Notes under the pieces: generated by a model
Databases searched by the model: none
What the model was told of the DNA's origin: nothing
What the model saw: only the letters and a program-made list of their open reading frames with translations
Assembly: GCA_029449245.1 (NCBI GenBank)
Contig: JANATF010000004.1
Location: 2,108,001-2,172,000, forward strand
DNA length: 64,000 nucleotides
Direction of reading: 5' to 3'
Source: Mortierella alpina
Lineage: Eukaryota; Mortierellomycota; Mortierellomycetes; Mortierellales; Mortierellaceae
Made by a program: the position numbers and the translations under genes
Part shown: positions 20,729 through 29,750 of the stretch, in pieces
How positions within the stretch are numbered: the stretch's first letter is position 1
Layout: each line of letters starts with the position of its first letter

Positions 20729-23677
20729 ATGGGGGCTCAGTCATCAAAGCTGAACAAAGTTCTCTCACGGACGTCCACCACGGACAGCACTGCGTCCTCG
20801 TACAGCGAAAAAAAGTCTGGTCTCAATGGCCTTCAGAGGGGTCTCGTTGACCTTTCGCTTACTTCTGATACAAGGCCCGGATATGGCCAACGCATGTATT
20901 CAGCGGACCACAGCTCTGGAGCTTTGACGGATCAAGACAACTCGCAGCTCACCGGGGAATCAATTACGGGGGCAAAAACGGAGTCTGCGGTCAGCTCCAA
21001 GAGCAACCTGTCGTCTTTTCTTAACTCGATTCTTAACAAAAACAGGGACAGCAATGATACGCAGGAGGGCGAGGACATAGGCGACAAAAACGAAAGCGAT
21101 CGCCGGTTGAGCGATCTCCGGGAGCAGAAACAGCAGAAGAAGATCAATAGGATAAATCAGAAGAAGCAAGAAAAGGCCAGACGACAGGAGCAGCAAAAGC
21201 AACAGCAGATACAACCCCCTCTTCCGGCGTCATACCCTCGAGCCGTTGCATCGACGTGGAGTGCGCCGTCCTCTCCCTCGTTCCACGCTACGACAACAGC
21301 CTCGTCACTACAAGGCCCACAACAGAGCACCATCACACACAGAGCGAAAAGTGCCAGCAACATCTTCCCGACCTTGGTCAACTCCACACCCCATCAATCT
21401 ACAGTTCCTAAGACGCTGCCATCGTCAGAATCCAATGGTGTAATTCTTCCCAAGAAAGAGCGCGACCATATGGGACTCTCGCCCTCCCTTGCTACGCCCC
21501 GTAGTCTCCAAGAATCACGAATGGTTGACCGATCGTGCTCTACACCACCGAACAGCTTTTCGCCTACACTGCCCAACTCCAAGCAGTCTTCGGCAGCGTC
21601 GTTAGGTCGACCGTCCAAGCTCAGTTTCATTCGAGGCAAAGCTGGCTTTGCGTGGTTAGAGAAACGACTGCCGCCAGCTGCGTCAGACTTGGATGAAGAG
21701 ACCTTGAACGACAATTCTTGGGCTTACCAACAGAACCAGCTCCTCAATGAAATGGAGATTGAAGCCGCCAAGGGATATGTTGATCGGTAAGTACCAGGTG
21801 TTCGTCCAGAGGCTCTCTTTTGACCTTTAGTAAGCCAGATTATTTCTGAAATTGTATTGTAGAATTATACCTAAGCATGTCTCAATGTCCTTTCTGTTGA
21901 ACTTTCATCCCTATGCATTACTTGTCCGTATGTGGGTGGTACTTGATACGCTTGATACACGATCGCGCAGGATTACCGAGCAGCATTATCTTTACAAGGA
22001 TGTCATGGCTGGAAACTACCATGCCCCAATCGATCTGGCTTTCAAGCGGGTGCTCGAAAACGGATGCGGCGCTGGAGACTGGACCCTTGTAAGTACTGTT
22101 TTTAACAATCGGCCGCTGTACCCTGTATCTCTCTTCCTCCCCATCCTTCTATCCTCCACTCTCTCCTGGCCTCTCTCTCTTCCTCTCTCCCTCTCTGTCT
22201 CCTGCCTCTATTCATCTACATTATGCGTGCCACTCCTCCCCCTCCTCGTCGTCTTCTTTTTTTCGTCCATCTCTTTCCTGGTCTTCCCTTCTCGATAAAC
22301 CGTTGGGCTTGTGTCCACTACCGCACGCTGTATGATATATCGAAGGTACGCGGGAGGGCGCAGTTGGGTCGGAGCCAGGGGCCAGTGGACGAAGACAGCT
22401 TTCTCCGACCCTGCTGGTCAACAAAAAAAGAACAAAGAAAGAGAGCAGTTTTAAGGTGTAACCTTCATTCTTTTGGACCTACTATGCATGTGTATTAGAG
22501 TAGAGGGGGTTAACCTTACTTTCATTTATGGGGGTGCTGGAAACGAAGAAATGGATGGTCGTACAGGCATGCACACATGGAACAACAGGACCTGAAAACG
22601 AGCTAAGGCGATCACTTTTGATGCAGGATAGGCTAAGGGATATTCGATGTGCACACACGTGTACCCTTTGTGTCAGCAGCCTTCGCACCCTTGTTCGGCG
22701 TTTGTTTATGGATCACTTGTTTAATCTGCTTGTCGCGCACAACTCCTCCTTCTGTTACTTAAACAAACACCTGTCTGTGACCGAGTACAATTCTAACGCC
22801 TGATGTAACGCTAATGTGATAGGATATGGCGAGCGAAATGCCCGAGACAGACTTTGTCGGATGTCCCCAGATCCTGTTCACCACGTCAAACGCAGAAAAA
22901 AGCAAGCCCATCATCCGTCCGCGTGGACTATTAGGAGCAGATCAATCTCAGCAAGGTTCTAGCCCAGTGTCAGGCTCGTCTCCGACCTCCGTCCCTGTTG
23001 CAGTGGCATCAGGAACCACATCTACGACCGCGTCCACTCTGTCAGGTTCGACCATTCGACCCAACATCCGTCCACGAAATTGCTTTTTCCACCCAGACGT
23101 ACCCCTCAACAGGCTTCCATTCCAAAACGAACAATTCGACTTTGTCTATCAAAGACGACAGTCTGTTGTGCTTATGTCAACAGAATGGCAACGAACCATT
23201 TTGGAGCTCTTTCGTGTTTTGAAGCGAGGAGGATGGGTCGAGATCCTTGAGCCAGACTTGTTCCTGAGGGGTGGTGGTGAGCTCTGTAAGCTGGCGGGAG
23301 AGTATTGCGTAGGAATTTTTGAGGCCATGGGTCGCAACCCGAACGTGATCCACGAGATGGAGCATTTGCTCGAAAATGCCGGGTTCGTTAATGTCTCCGT
23401 GAAAGTGTGGTCCATCCCACTTGGTTGGGGTGGTGTCATCGGCCAAGCGATGCTCGCAAACCAAAAACAGTTTGTGAATGAGTTGGAGCCGATCTATGTG
23501 CGCCAAGGACACGGTGATTCGCAGGAATACAAAGACCTCACCGGGAACATATTTAATGAGGCTGTGGAGAAGAAGGCATACATCAATTACCACGTTGTCT
23601 TGGGGCAGAAACCCGCCACCGCTTCCGATCGACTGCTGCATCAGCAGATGCATAGGCAAAAGGACGAGCAGTTTTGA
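20729..23677 (+). CDS. class I SAM-dependent methyltransferase, probably N-myristoylated
   Basis: Exons 20729-21786, 21971-22088 and 22823-23677 join in phase to 676 residues. The N-terminus MGAQSSK fits the myristoylation pattern MGxxxS. Residues 2-350 are Ser/Thr-rich and disordered, with a Gln/Lys/Arg coiled-coil stretch near 125-160. The methyltransferase fold follows: VLENGCGAGDWTL (motif I, usually D-x-G-C-G), FVGCP after motif I, a 60-residue Ser/Thr/Pro insertion, LPFQNEQFDFVYQR, then ILELFRVLKRGGWVEILEPDL and HEMEHLLENAGF. This resembles the UMTA/LaeA-like group common in fungi. The substrate is unknown. Intron 2 (22089-22822, 734 bp) is far longer than its neighbours and cuts exactly after motif I. 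Membrane anchoring is inference. Confidence 0.85.
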
Positions 23678-23891
23678 ATTTGAGGTCGCAGTCGGGTACA
23701 TAGAGGCAGCGCCATCATCATCGAGGATATCAAAACGCAGACATCGCAGGATATTCGCGGACCAAACTGCCGGCGTTCTTAACTCGGTACCGTCAATATA
23801 TGCATCCATAATATTCATACATGAATACCTATTGTCTTCGCTGTGCCGTTTTATAACTCATTCTGTTATCTTCATATTTCTCCTCACAGTA

Positions 23892-24635
23892 CTAACTGTT
23901 GAGCTTTGTTTTGTATCTAGAAAAGTAGAGTCAAGAAGGATATAATTGATCAGACAAAACTCTTGCCAACTACGAAGCGTAACTGGAGCCATTGATACTT
24001 ACGCGCATTTTGGACAGGTGTAGAACACAGTCTGGCCTTCATCCGCAGAACGCAACTGCATAGTGTGGTACTCCATCTCCGGATTGCCGCACTTTGGACA
24101 AGGTTCCTTGACCTAGTCGAGCAAAAGATAGAGACGGGGCAATTAAAAGATTAAAACTGGATGTCCCAAGAGGTTGTCCCGGGGCTTTCTCAAGCGCACT
24201 ATCCGTACCAATGCTGCACTGGCATCCTTGATTTCGCTCTGAACATCATCACGCTTATTCCTCAATGCCGAAGGGAATGCTCCTGGTTTGCTTGTTGTGA
24301 CTACCTCGAAATTTTCAAAGTCTAGAGCGATGGATCAAGACGAGGTATCAGCGTATAAGAACACAAAGGAGTTGGCCTATATAGAGATGACAATAGTACT
24401 ACCCAGTACATACCAACGCTCTGGTGGGTGTAGCTACAAAGATTACAGACAATCAAATCATCCTCTCCAGGGATATCAAGCAAGTTCCCACATTCTGGGC
24501 AGAAGATAAGTGAGCCGACCTAAGGAATAATCCCACACAGAAAATGATGAGTATATCACTAGGGAGACCTGCAGCTGCAACAAGGTGAAGTGGCTGTCAT
24601 ACCGTGTCGGGTTTTAGCGATGGAACGGACGGCAT
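23892..24635 (-). CDS. RPA12: RNA polymerase I subunit RPA12 (zinc-ribbon, TFIIS-like)
   Basis: Small Pol I subunit needed for RNA cleavage, termination and enzyme assembly in the nucleolus. Five exons (minus): 24635-24603, 24519-24414, 24321-24209, 24112-24003, 23916-23892; introns 83, 92, 96 and 86 bp; 128 residues, close to the yeast length of 125. The N-terminal zinc ribbon has CPECGNLLD and VCNLC. The C-terminal TFIIS-type ribbon has PCPKCGNPEMEYHTMQ, the acidic hairpin RSADEGQTVFY with its D-E pair, and CPKCAYK. The last 25-nt exon supplies the end of the second ribbon. Reading through the last donor would end the protein at CPKCA. The ATG lies 173 bp from the ClpP ATG, head to head. 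Confidence 0.93.
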
Positions 24636-24808
24636 CGGTGCTAAATTCTGAAGGAATGTATAGTTGAAAAAAGAAAAAAATGAAAAACGATGTTGATCAG
24701 TGGCAAAGTTTTGGTTAAAGCATGAAGACTAAGCCGCAACATGGGGCTTAGACTTAGATGAGTTGAAGCCTGACGGTCCGGGACTGGTCTTCATCTCCAT
24801 CCAGCATA
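24636..24808. promoter_or_regulatory. 173-bp divergent promoter between RPA12 and CLPP
   Basis: Both start codons face away from this short gap, so the two genes must share or overlap their promoters and leaders. No clear TATA box is visible on either strand. Confidence 0.5.
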
Positions 24809-26088
24809 ATGTCCCGCTCTGCCCTCAGCGCATTCGCCCGCGTAAAGGCGGCATCGCCCAATCATGCTCGCCAGCTCTCACTGTCAGCTGCACGAATGAA
24901 TGCTTACCAAGGATTTCGTAGCCAGTTTCAAGAGCACCACGGTCGCCCAAACCTCAATATCGCCTCAGATTGGTCCCAAGAACCAACCGCGCAGACGTTG
25001 GTACCCTTTGTTGTGGAGCAGTCTGTGAGTAGCCAAGATAGGTTGAATGAGTTGAGTGCGAGAGCTGCTTGCGAATGTATAAAATATACCCTTTGCCTAA
25101 CGAGGGATCGCCTCGGTTAACTTATAGGCAAGGGGTGAGAGATCGTACGATATCTTCTCGCGCCTGCTCAAGGAACGCATCATTTGTCTCAACGGACCAG
25201 TAGGTACACTCGCGAATGTCTGCAAGCCGCATTAGCGCGGTTTTGTAGCGCGAGCTAACAATGTACAAATGATCGATTGTATCGTTATGCGCGTGCAAAT
25301 AGGTGCATGACCACTCTGCATCACTTATAGTTGCTCAGCTGCTGTTCCTGGAAGCAGAAAATCCAGAAAAGGCCATCAGTCTCTATATCAACAGCCCTGG
25401 AGGAAGCGTCACTGCTGGAATGGCTATATATGACACTGTAAGGAAAATCACGTATGCAGCTGAATCTGGAGTGTCGAAAGTTGAATCAAAAGCTAACCTA
25501 TTTAACATCTTAGATGCAGGTAACATGAAGATCTTAGATCATGTCAGCAGGGTAACTGAACGACAGGCGATGCAGTACATTGACAGGGCCACTGCTTCTT
25601 GTCTTCCCTATTACCAACTCACGGCGATGACAGTATATTCGATCGCCGGTGTCAACTCTTTGCAATGGACAAGCTTGCTCCATGGGATCATTGCTACTGG
25701 CTGCTGGCGAACCTGGAAAGAGATATGCATTGCCAAATGCTAGCATTATGATGCATCAACCTAGCGGCGGAGCCAGTGGACAAGCAAGCGATATCGCAAT
25801 TCATGCAAGAGAGATTCTGAGGGTACGCGAGAGACTCAACCGAATTTATCAGAGGCACTGCAACCTCAAAGATCTGGAAGCTATAGGTGAGATAACGTCC
25901 AATTGATCAATCGATGGTGCTTGGAAACTACCTGTTCAGACACTCAACCTCTTTCTGACTATGCTGTAGAGAGGGCGGTAGAACGAGACCACTTTATGGA
26001 TGCGGAGGAGGCTCTCAAGTTTGGGTTGATTGATAGAATCCTGGAAAAACGGCCCTCGCCTGTCAGAGTTGGCGAAGATGCCAGTTGA
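24809..26088 (+). CDS. CLPP: mitochondrial ATP-dependent Clp protease proteolytic subunit
   Basis: Serine protease core that works with a ClpX unfoldase in the matrix. Exons 24809-25024, 25128-25199, 25303-25437, 25514-25519, 25634-25886 and 25970-26088 give 266 residues. The first 50 residues are Arg/Ser/Ala-rich with no acidic run, as in a transit peptide. Conserved blocks: [65 protein letters not shown] (catalytic S159), MMHQPSGG (H184) and VERDHF (D234). The fourth exon is only 6 nt (ATGCAG, Met-Gln) between perfect splice signals; it restores the conserved DTMQ-I sequence that the simpler splice would lack. ClpP is absent from budding yeasts, so its presence fits an early-diverging fungus. 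Confidence 0.93.
25514..25519 (+). other. CLPP: 6-nt micro-exon of CLPP
   Basis: The context is ttaacatcttag, then ATGCAG, then gtaaca. Flanking introns are 76 bp (25438-25513) and 114 bp (25520-25633). Both neighbouring exon borders are phase 0, so the exon adds exactly Met-Gln. Most ClpP proteins have Met-Gln at this place, which is why I accept it. Confidence 0.8.
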
Positions 26089-26195
26089 GTTTTGCCGGAT
26101 CAACCTGTCATCGCCTTCTCCCGTGTCAAAAAAATTTTTTCTTACAAATCCGCGAAGGTCCTCGTCTGTCAAAAAAAAATGACAACCCGCAACAG

Positions 26196-26205
26196 TATAA
26201 AAAAA
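26196..26205 (+). promoter_or_regulatory. TATA box of the X325-like gene
   Basis: TATAAAAAAA lies about 95 bp before the ATG at 26292, followed by a CT-rich initiator region. Confidence 0.45.
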
Positions 26206-26291
26206 ACGGCTGCACCGTCCTCCTCATCTCCTTCACACCATTCATTCCTTCATTTCCTTTATTCCCCTTATTCCCCCAATTATAACCCACA

Positions 26292-26993
26292 ATGAAGGTC
26301 CTCCAGCTTGCCACTGCACTCCTCTATACCTCTGCTGCTATGGCGCACTTCACTTTGGATTACCCCACCTCGTGGGGTTTCAGTGATGACAACGAACCTA
26401 TAGCGCCTTGTGGTGGTTTCAGCAGTGCTCCCAACCGCACTCAGTTCCCTCTAAGTATGCTCTCCATGCCTCTTGAACCATAATGCTGCAGTGCTATACA
26501 AGGCAGCGTTCGTGGACAACACCCTTGCTAACTTGTGTCTTCGAACACTGGCACACTAGCCAAGGGCTTCCTCCAGATCTACAGCGGTCATGTCAGCGCT
26601 GATATCAAAGTCAACGTTGTGTATGGCAACAATCCCACAGCTGCTGACTTCACATCCGCCGGCGCCACGCCTGCCACCTCTCTCTCAGTCAAAAACCCTG
26701 GGGACTCTTGCCTTCCCTTGGACTTGTCCGCCTTCAAGGGTGCCGCCGACAAGACCAATGCGACTATACAAATCATCTATAACGGCGGTGATAGCCCGCT
26801 CTACCAGTGCGCGGATGTCATCCTGGTCTCCTCAGCTCCTGCCTTTAACGCGTCCAAGTGCAAGAATGTAGGTGCCGAACCTTCGACAACGCCAGGAGGA
26901 TCTGCCCCCCCGAATGCAGGCTCTTTGGTTTCGATGAAGGGAATGATGACCGGTACCGTTGCCTTGATAATGGCCGCCGTGCTCACCCTTTAA
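26292..26993 (+). CDS. secreted GPI-anchored X325/BIM1-like copper-binding protein
   Basis: Exons 26292-26454 and 26560-26993 (105-bp intron) give 198 residues. A signal peptide (1-18) would be cut to leave His19 as the mature N-terminus: HFTLDYPTSWGF, then APCGGF and NRTQFPL. An N-terminal His with this Y-P-x-x-x-G-F and C-G-G-F pattern is the mark of the LPMO-like X325 family, whose members bind copper through that His and serve copper uptake or cell-wall functions rather than polysaccharide oxidation. A Ser/Pro/Gly linker and a hydrophobic tail (GTVALIMAAVLTL) suggest a GPI anchor at the cell surface. Family from memory; metal binding is inference. Confidence 0.82.
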
Positions 26994-27962
26994 CAAGGGC
27001 AGCTCTGTGTACTCAATAAAACATTCCGCTTCGGGACAATGTAAATGGTTAATTGGCGAATGCCTTTGCGCTAACAATCAGAAAGATTAGTTGCTTGAAA
27101 CTTCGCACATCAAAAGGTCTTTGGCCTCCATCACGCCTATTCCCACCAGACCTGTGTCCCAAGGGGCCACCTCTGGTAAAGGCATTGCCTCTGTACAAGA
27201 GCCAACGACAGCAGTCTGAGGGAACGCTCGGATTGGTCCAAACAGTCGACTTGCGGGCTGCTTGATGTACATGGTGTAGTCCCCCCCCCCCTCCCTTCGC
27301 ACTGAGGGAACAAGCTTCCATATCGGCTCCTTAACTGAGGCATCTCCTTTCACCTCACCCTATGACACCTCCCACGTCCATCCAGGACAACATATTCTGT
27401 GATTACGCAAAATCACCCTAGTGACAATGTTAGTCTAGAGTGTCCGATTGCCTTTTCGCTGGTGTACTTCAAGGAAGGTATCGACGAGCGCAATACGCAC
27501 TCCGTCCGTCAGTGTACGAGAAACGCGATGCACTTGACATGGTGCTCGACGTCATTGCACCCTGTCCTCGCCAGCGGGGACAGATTAGATCCAGGTCGAT
27601 GTGGACGTTTCGCCGTAAGGTCGCGATTGGCCGGAGCGATTATCTCTTTGCCACAGCGCCAAAACGAACAAAAAACGGCATCTGGCAGCAAACATGGCAT
27701 TCGCGGAGAGCGAGGTTAACTGAAACAAAAGCAATGCAGTAGAAACCTCCCCACAGGATTTGCTCGCATAGTTCACAGACTTTGGCTGGCTTGAGCGCGA
27801 GGAAAAGAATCGTATAGGTCGAAAAAGTGTACGGTGGTCTAGGCCACTGTTCCTTTCCCATATATATCTTGAGCCTTGCTGTTTTCCTGGGCTCATCCTC
27901 CAGTCTTTGATATGTCAGTGAAGCACTTTTGATTGCTTAAACACCCTCTGGTAGAAAAAAAA
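26994..27962. other. intergenic region upstream of the ZIP gene
   Basis: Nothing convincingly coding. A C-run occurs near 27283-27295. A TATATAT stretch at about 27861-27867, some 95 bp before the ZIP start, is a possible TATA element. Confidence 0.5.
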
Positions 27963-29750
27963 ATGTCGGAGAGCTACCAAGATGTAGGCGCTCGTTATGA
28001 TATACCCCTACACGTTGGAGGCATCTTTGCCACTATGGTTATTAGCGGCCTTGGAGGTATGTTTTAGTAGTACTCCAATCATAGTATCAAGAACGATATC
28101 TTGTAATTGCAAGAACCACTTTAACAACCTAACATCTTTGTGTCTTCAGTTCTGCTGCCGATCCTCTTCAGCCTGACTTCCTTCAAGGCCAGTACTACAT
28201 CTTGTATACAGGTATGCTTTTATAAAACCATGGTAGCGATTGGTTTATCTGGTATCTTGTGGTACTTTCTGCTTTACCAAGACTTCACATTCTCCCTTTG
28301 GCAGGAAGTCGTGACGGCTGCGAGAACATTTGGATCAGGCGTCATCATCTCGACTGCATTCATTCATATGCTGCCTTCAGCCTCTGCTAGTCTTTCAGAC
28401 CCAAGCCTGCCGTGGTTGTTTCATGATGAAGGGTACACCGGCTGGGCCGGTATGATTGCAATGGCTGCAGCATTATCTCTGCACTTCGTGGAATTTCTGG
28501 CTACACAGCACCTGTTCCGCAAGGAGCAAGAAGTTCTCCAAGCGAGGCTTTTGCGCAAGCAACAATCGACGACACTACAGACGCAACCAGGGCAGTGTAT
28601 TCAAGGCGAGGATCGACAACATTCTCCAGTCCATCGTAACCAAGACTATGAGCAACCGAAAGAGGCCATAACTTTGCAAACGGAGAAACGACCAAAGCCT
28701 ACCCACTTCTCCGATTGGAGGCGACCTCTTCGTGGCCAGTCCGCAGCAACATTCTCAACACTTCCAACTGACCGACAGAGGCAATCTGATCGTTCTTTTG
28801 TTCCTATTGAACGTATGGAGCAGGTGTATGGGACCGCTGGTGCGATCACGTCCTCAACTTCCTCTGGAATTCTTGGCGAGGCCGACAGTCTTGAGGACGA
28901 GCGACGAAACCCTTTCTTCACCATAAACAGCAGAAATCTCGACACGTTATGTCCGGCGCTATACCCCCACATTCCACGGCGTATGGGTCTTATTCACAGC
29001 CTGAGCGACAACGATCCCTCACTTAATTTTCCAAACGGAGAAATATTACTGATCAACAAGTACACGCCAAAGGATATGCTTCCTCCCATCTTGGAATCCA
29101 GAGCGTACAGTGGTAGAGGATCGCATTTACAGGATTCTGGCATCGATGATGCTATTAATATGGACCACACGATCACAGACACTCGTGCAGCCACTGCCGA
29201 TGAGTCTCCTACCATGACTTTGATCGAACCGCAAGATATCGTTCTAGAACAAGCAAAGCGATCCCGGCTCATCGGCACATATATTCTCGAGTTTGGCATC
29301 GCACTACACTCTATCATAATCGGCATCACCTTGGGCACCATTCCCGACACGCCCAAGTTCATCTCCCTCCTTACAGCTATACTCTTTCACCAGTTCTTTG
29401 AAGGTGTGGCACTTGGTGGCCGTATTTCCATCCTTGACCTTGGCAGGTCGTCCCTTAGACCATGGCTGCTTTCTGCCTGGTTCATGTGCAGCACTCCCCT
29501 TGGCATCGCGATAGGGATTGTCATCCGTGGGTCATATCAGGACATGTACCCAAAGGCCCTCATTATTCAAGGAGTATTCGATGCCTGCTCGGCAGGAATT
29601 TTAATGTATACAGCTTTGGTCCAGTTGATGTGCGCAGAGTTGAACGCGAATAGGGTTTTTAGGGCGAAAAGCGCATGGCACCAAGCAGTTCAGTTTGCAG
29701 CTCTATGGACCGGCGCGGCTGCCATGGCTATTGTTGGCAAATGGGAATAA
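27963..29750 (+). CDS. ZIP-family zinc/iron transporter
   Basis: Imports divalent metal, mostly Zn2+, across the plasma or an internal membrane. Exons 27963-28056, 28150-28211 and 28305-29750 give 533 residues with eight predicted membrane segments. TM2 contains GVIISTAFIHMLPSA. TM4 carries LEFGIALHSIIIGITLG and TM5 LFHQFFEGVALGG; these His/Glu residues form the family's metal site. TM7-8 are GVFDACSAGILMYTA and LWTGAAAMAIVGKW. The cytosolic loop between TM3 and TM4 is long (about 230 residues) and lacks the usual His-rich run. The second intron (28212-28304) is 93 bp, in phase and without a stop, so retention would insert 31 mostly hydrophobic residues. I splice it because that restores the family alignment at TM2. 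Confidence 0.9.

Noticed and set aside
23970-24002. A 20-bp intron at the end of RPA12 ending in AYAS
   Set aside because: Too short to splice. The 86-bp intron to 23916 gives the expected zinc-ribbon ending.
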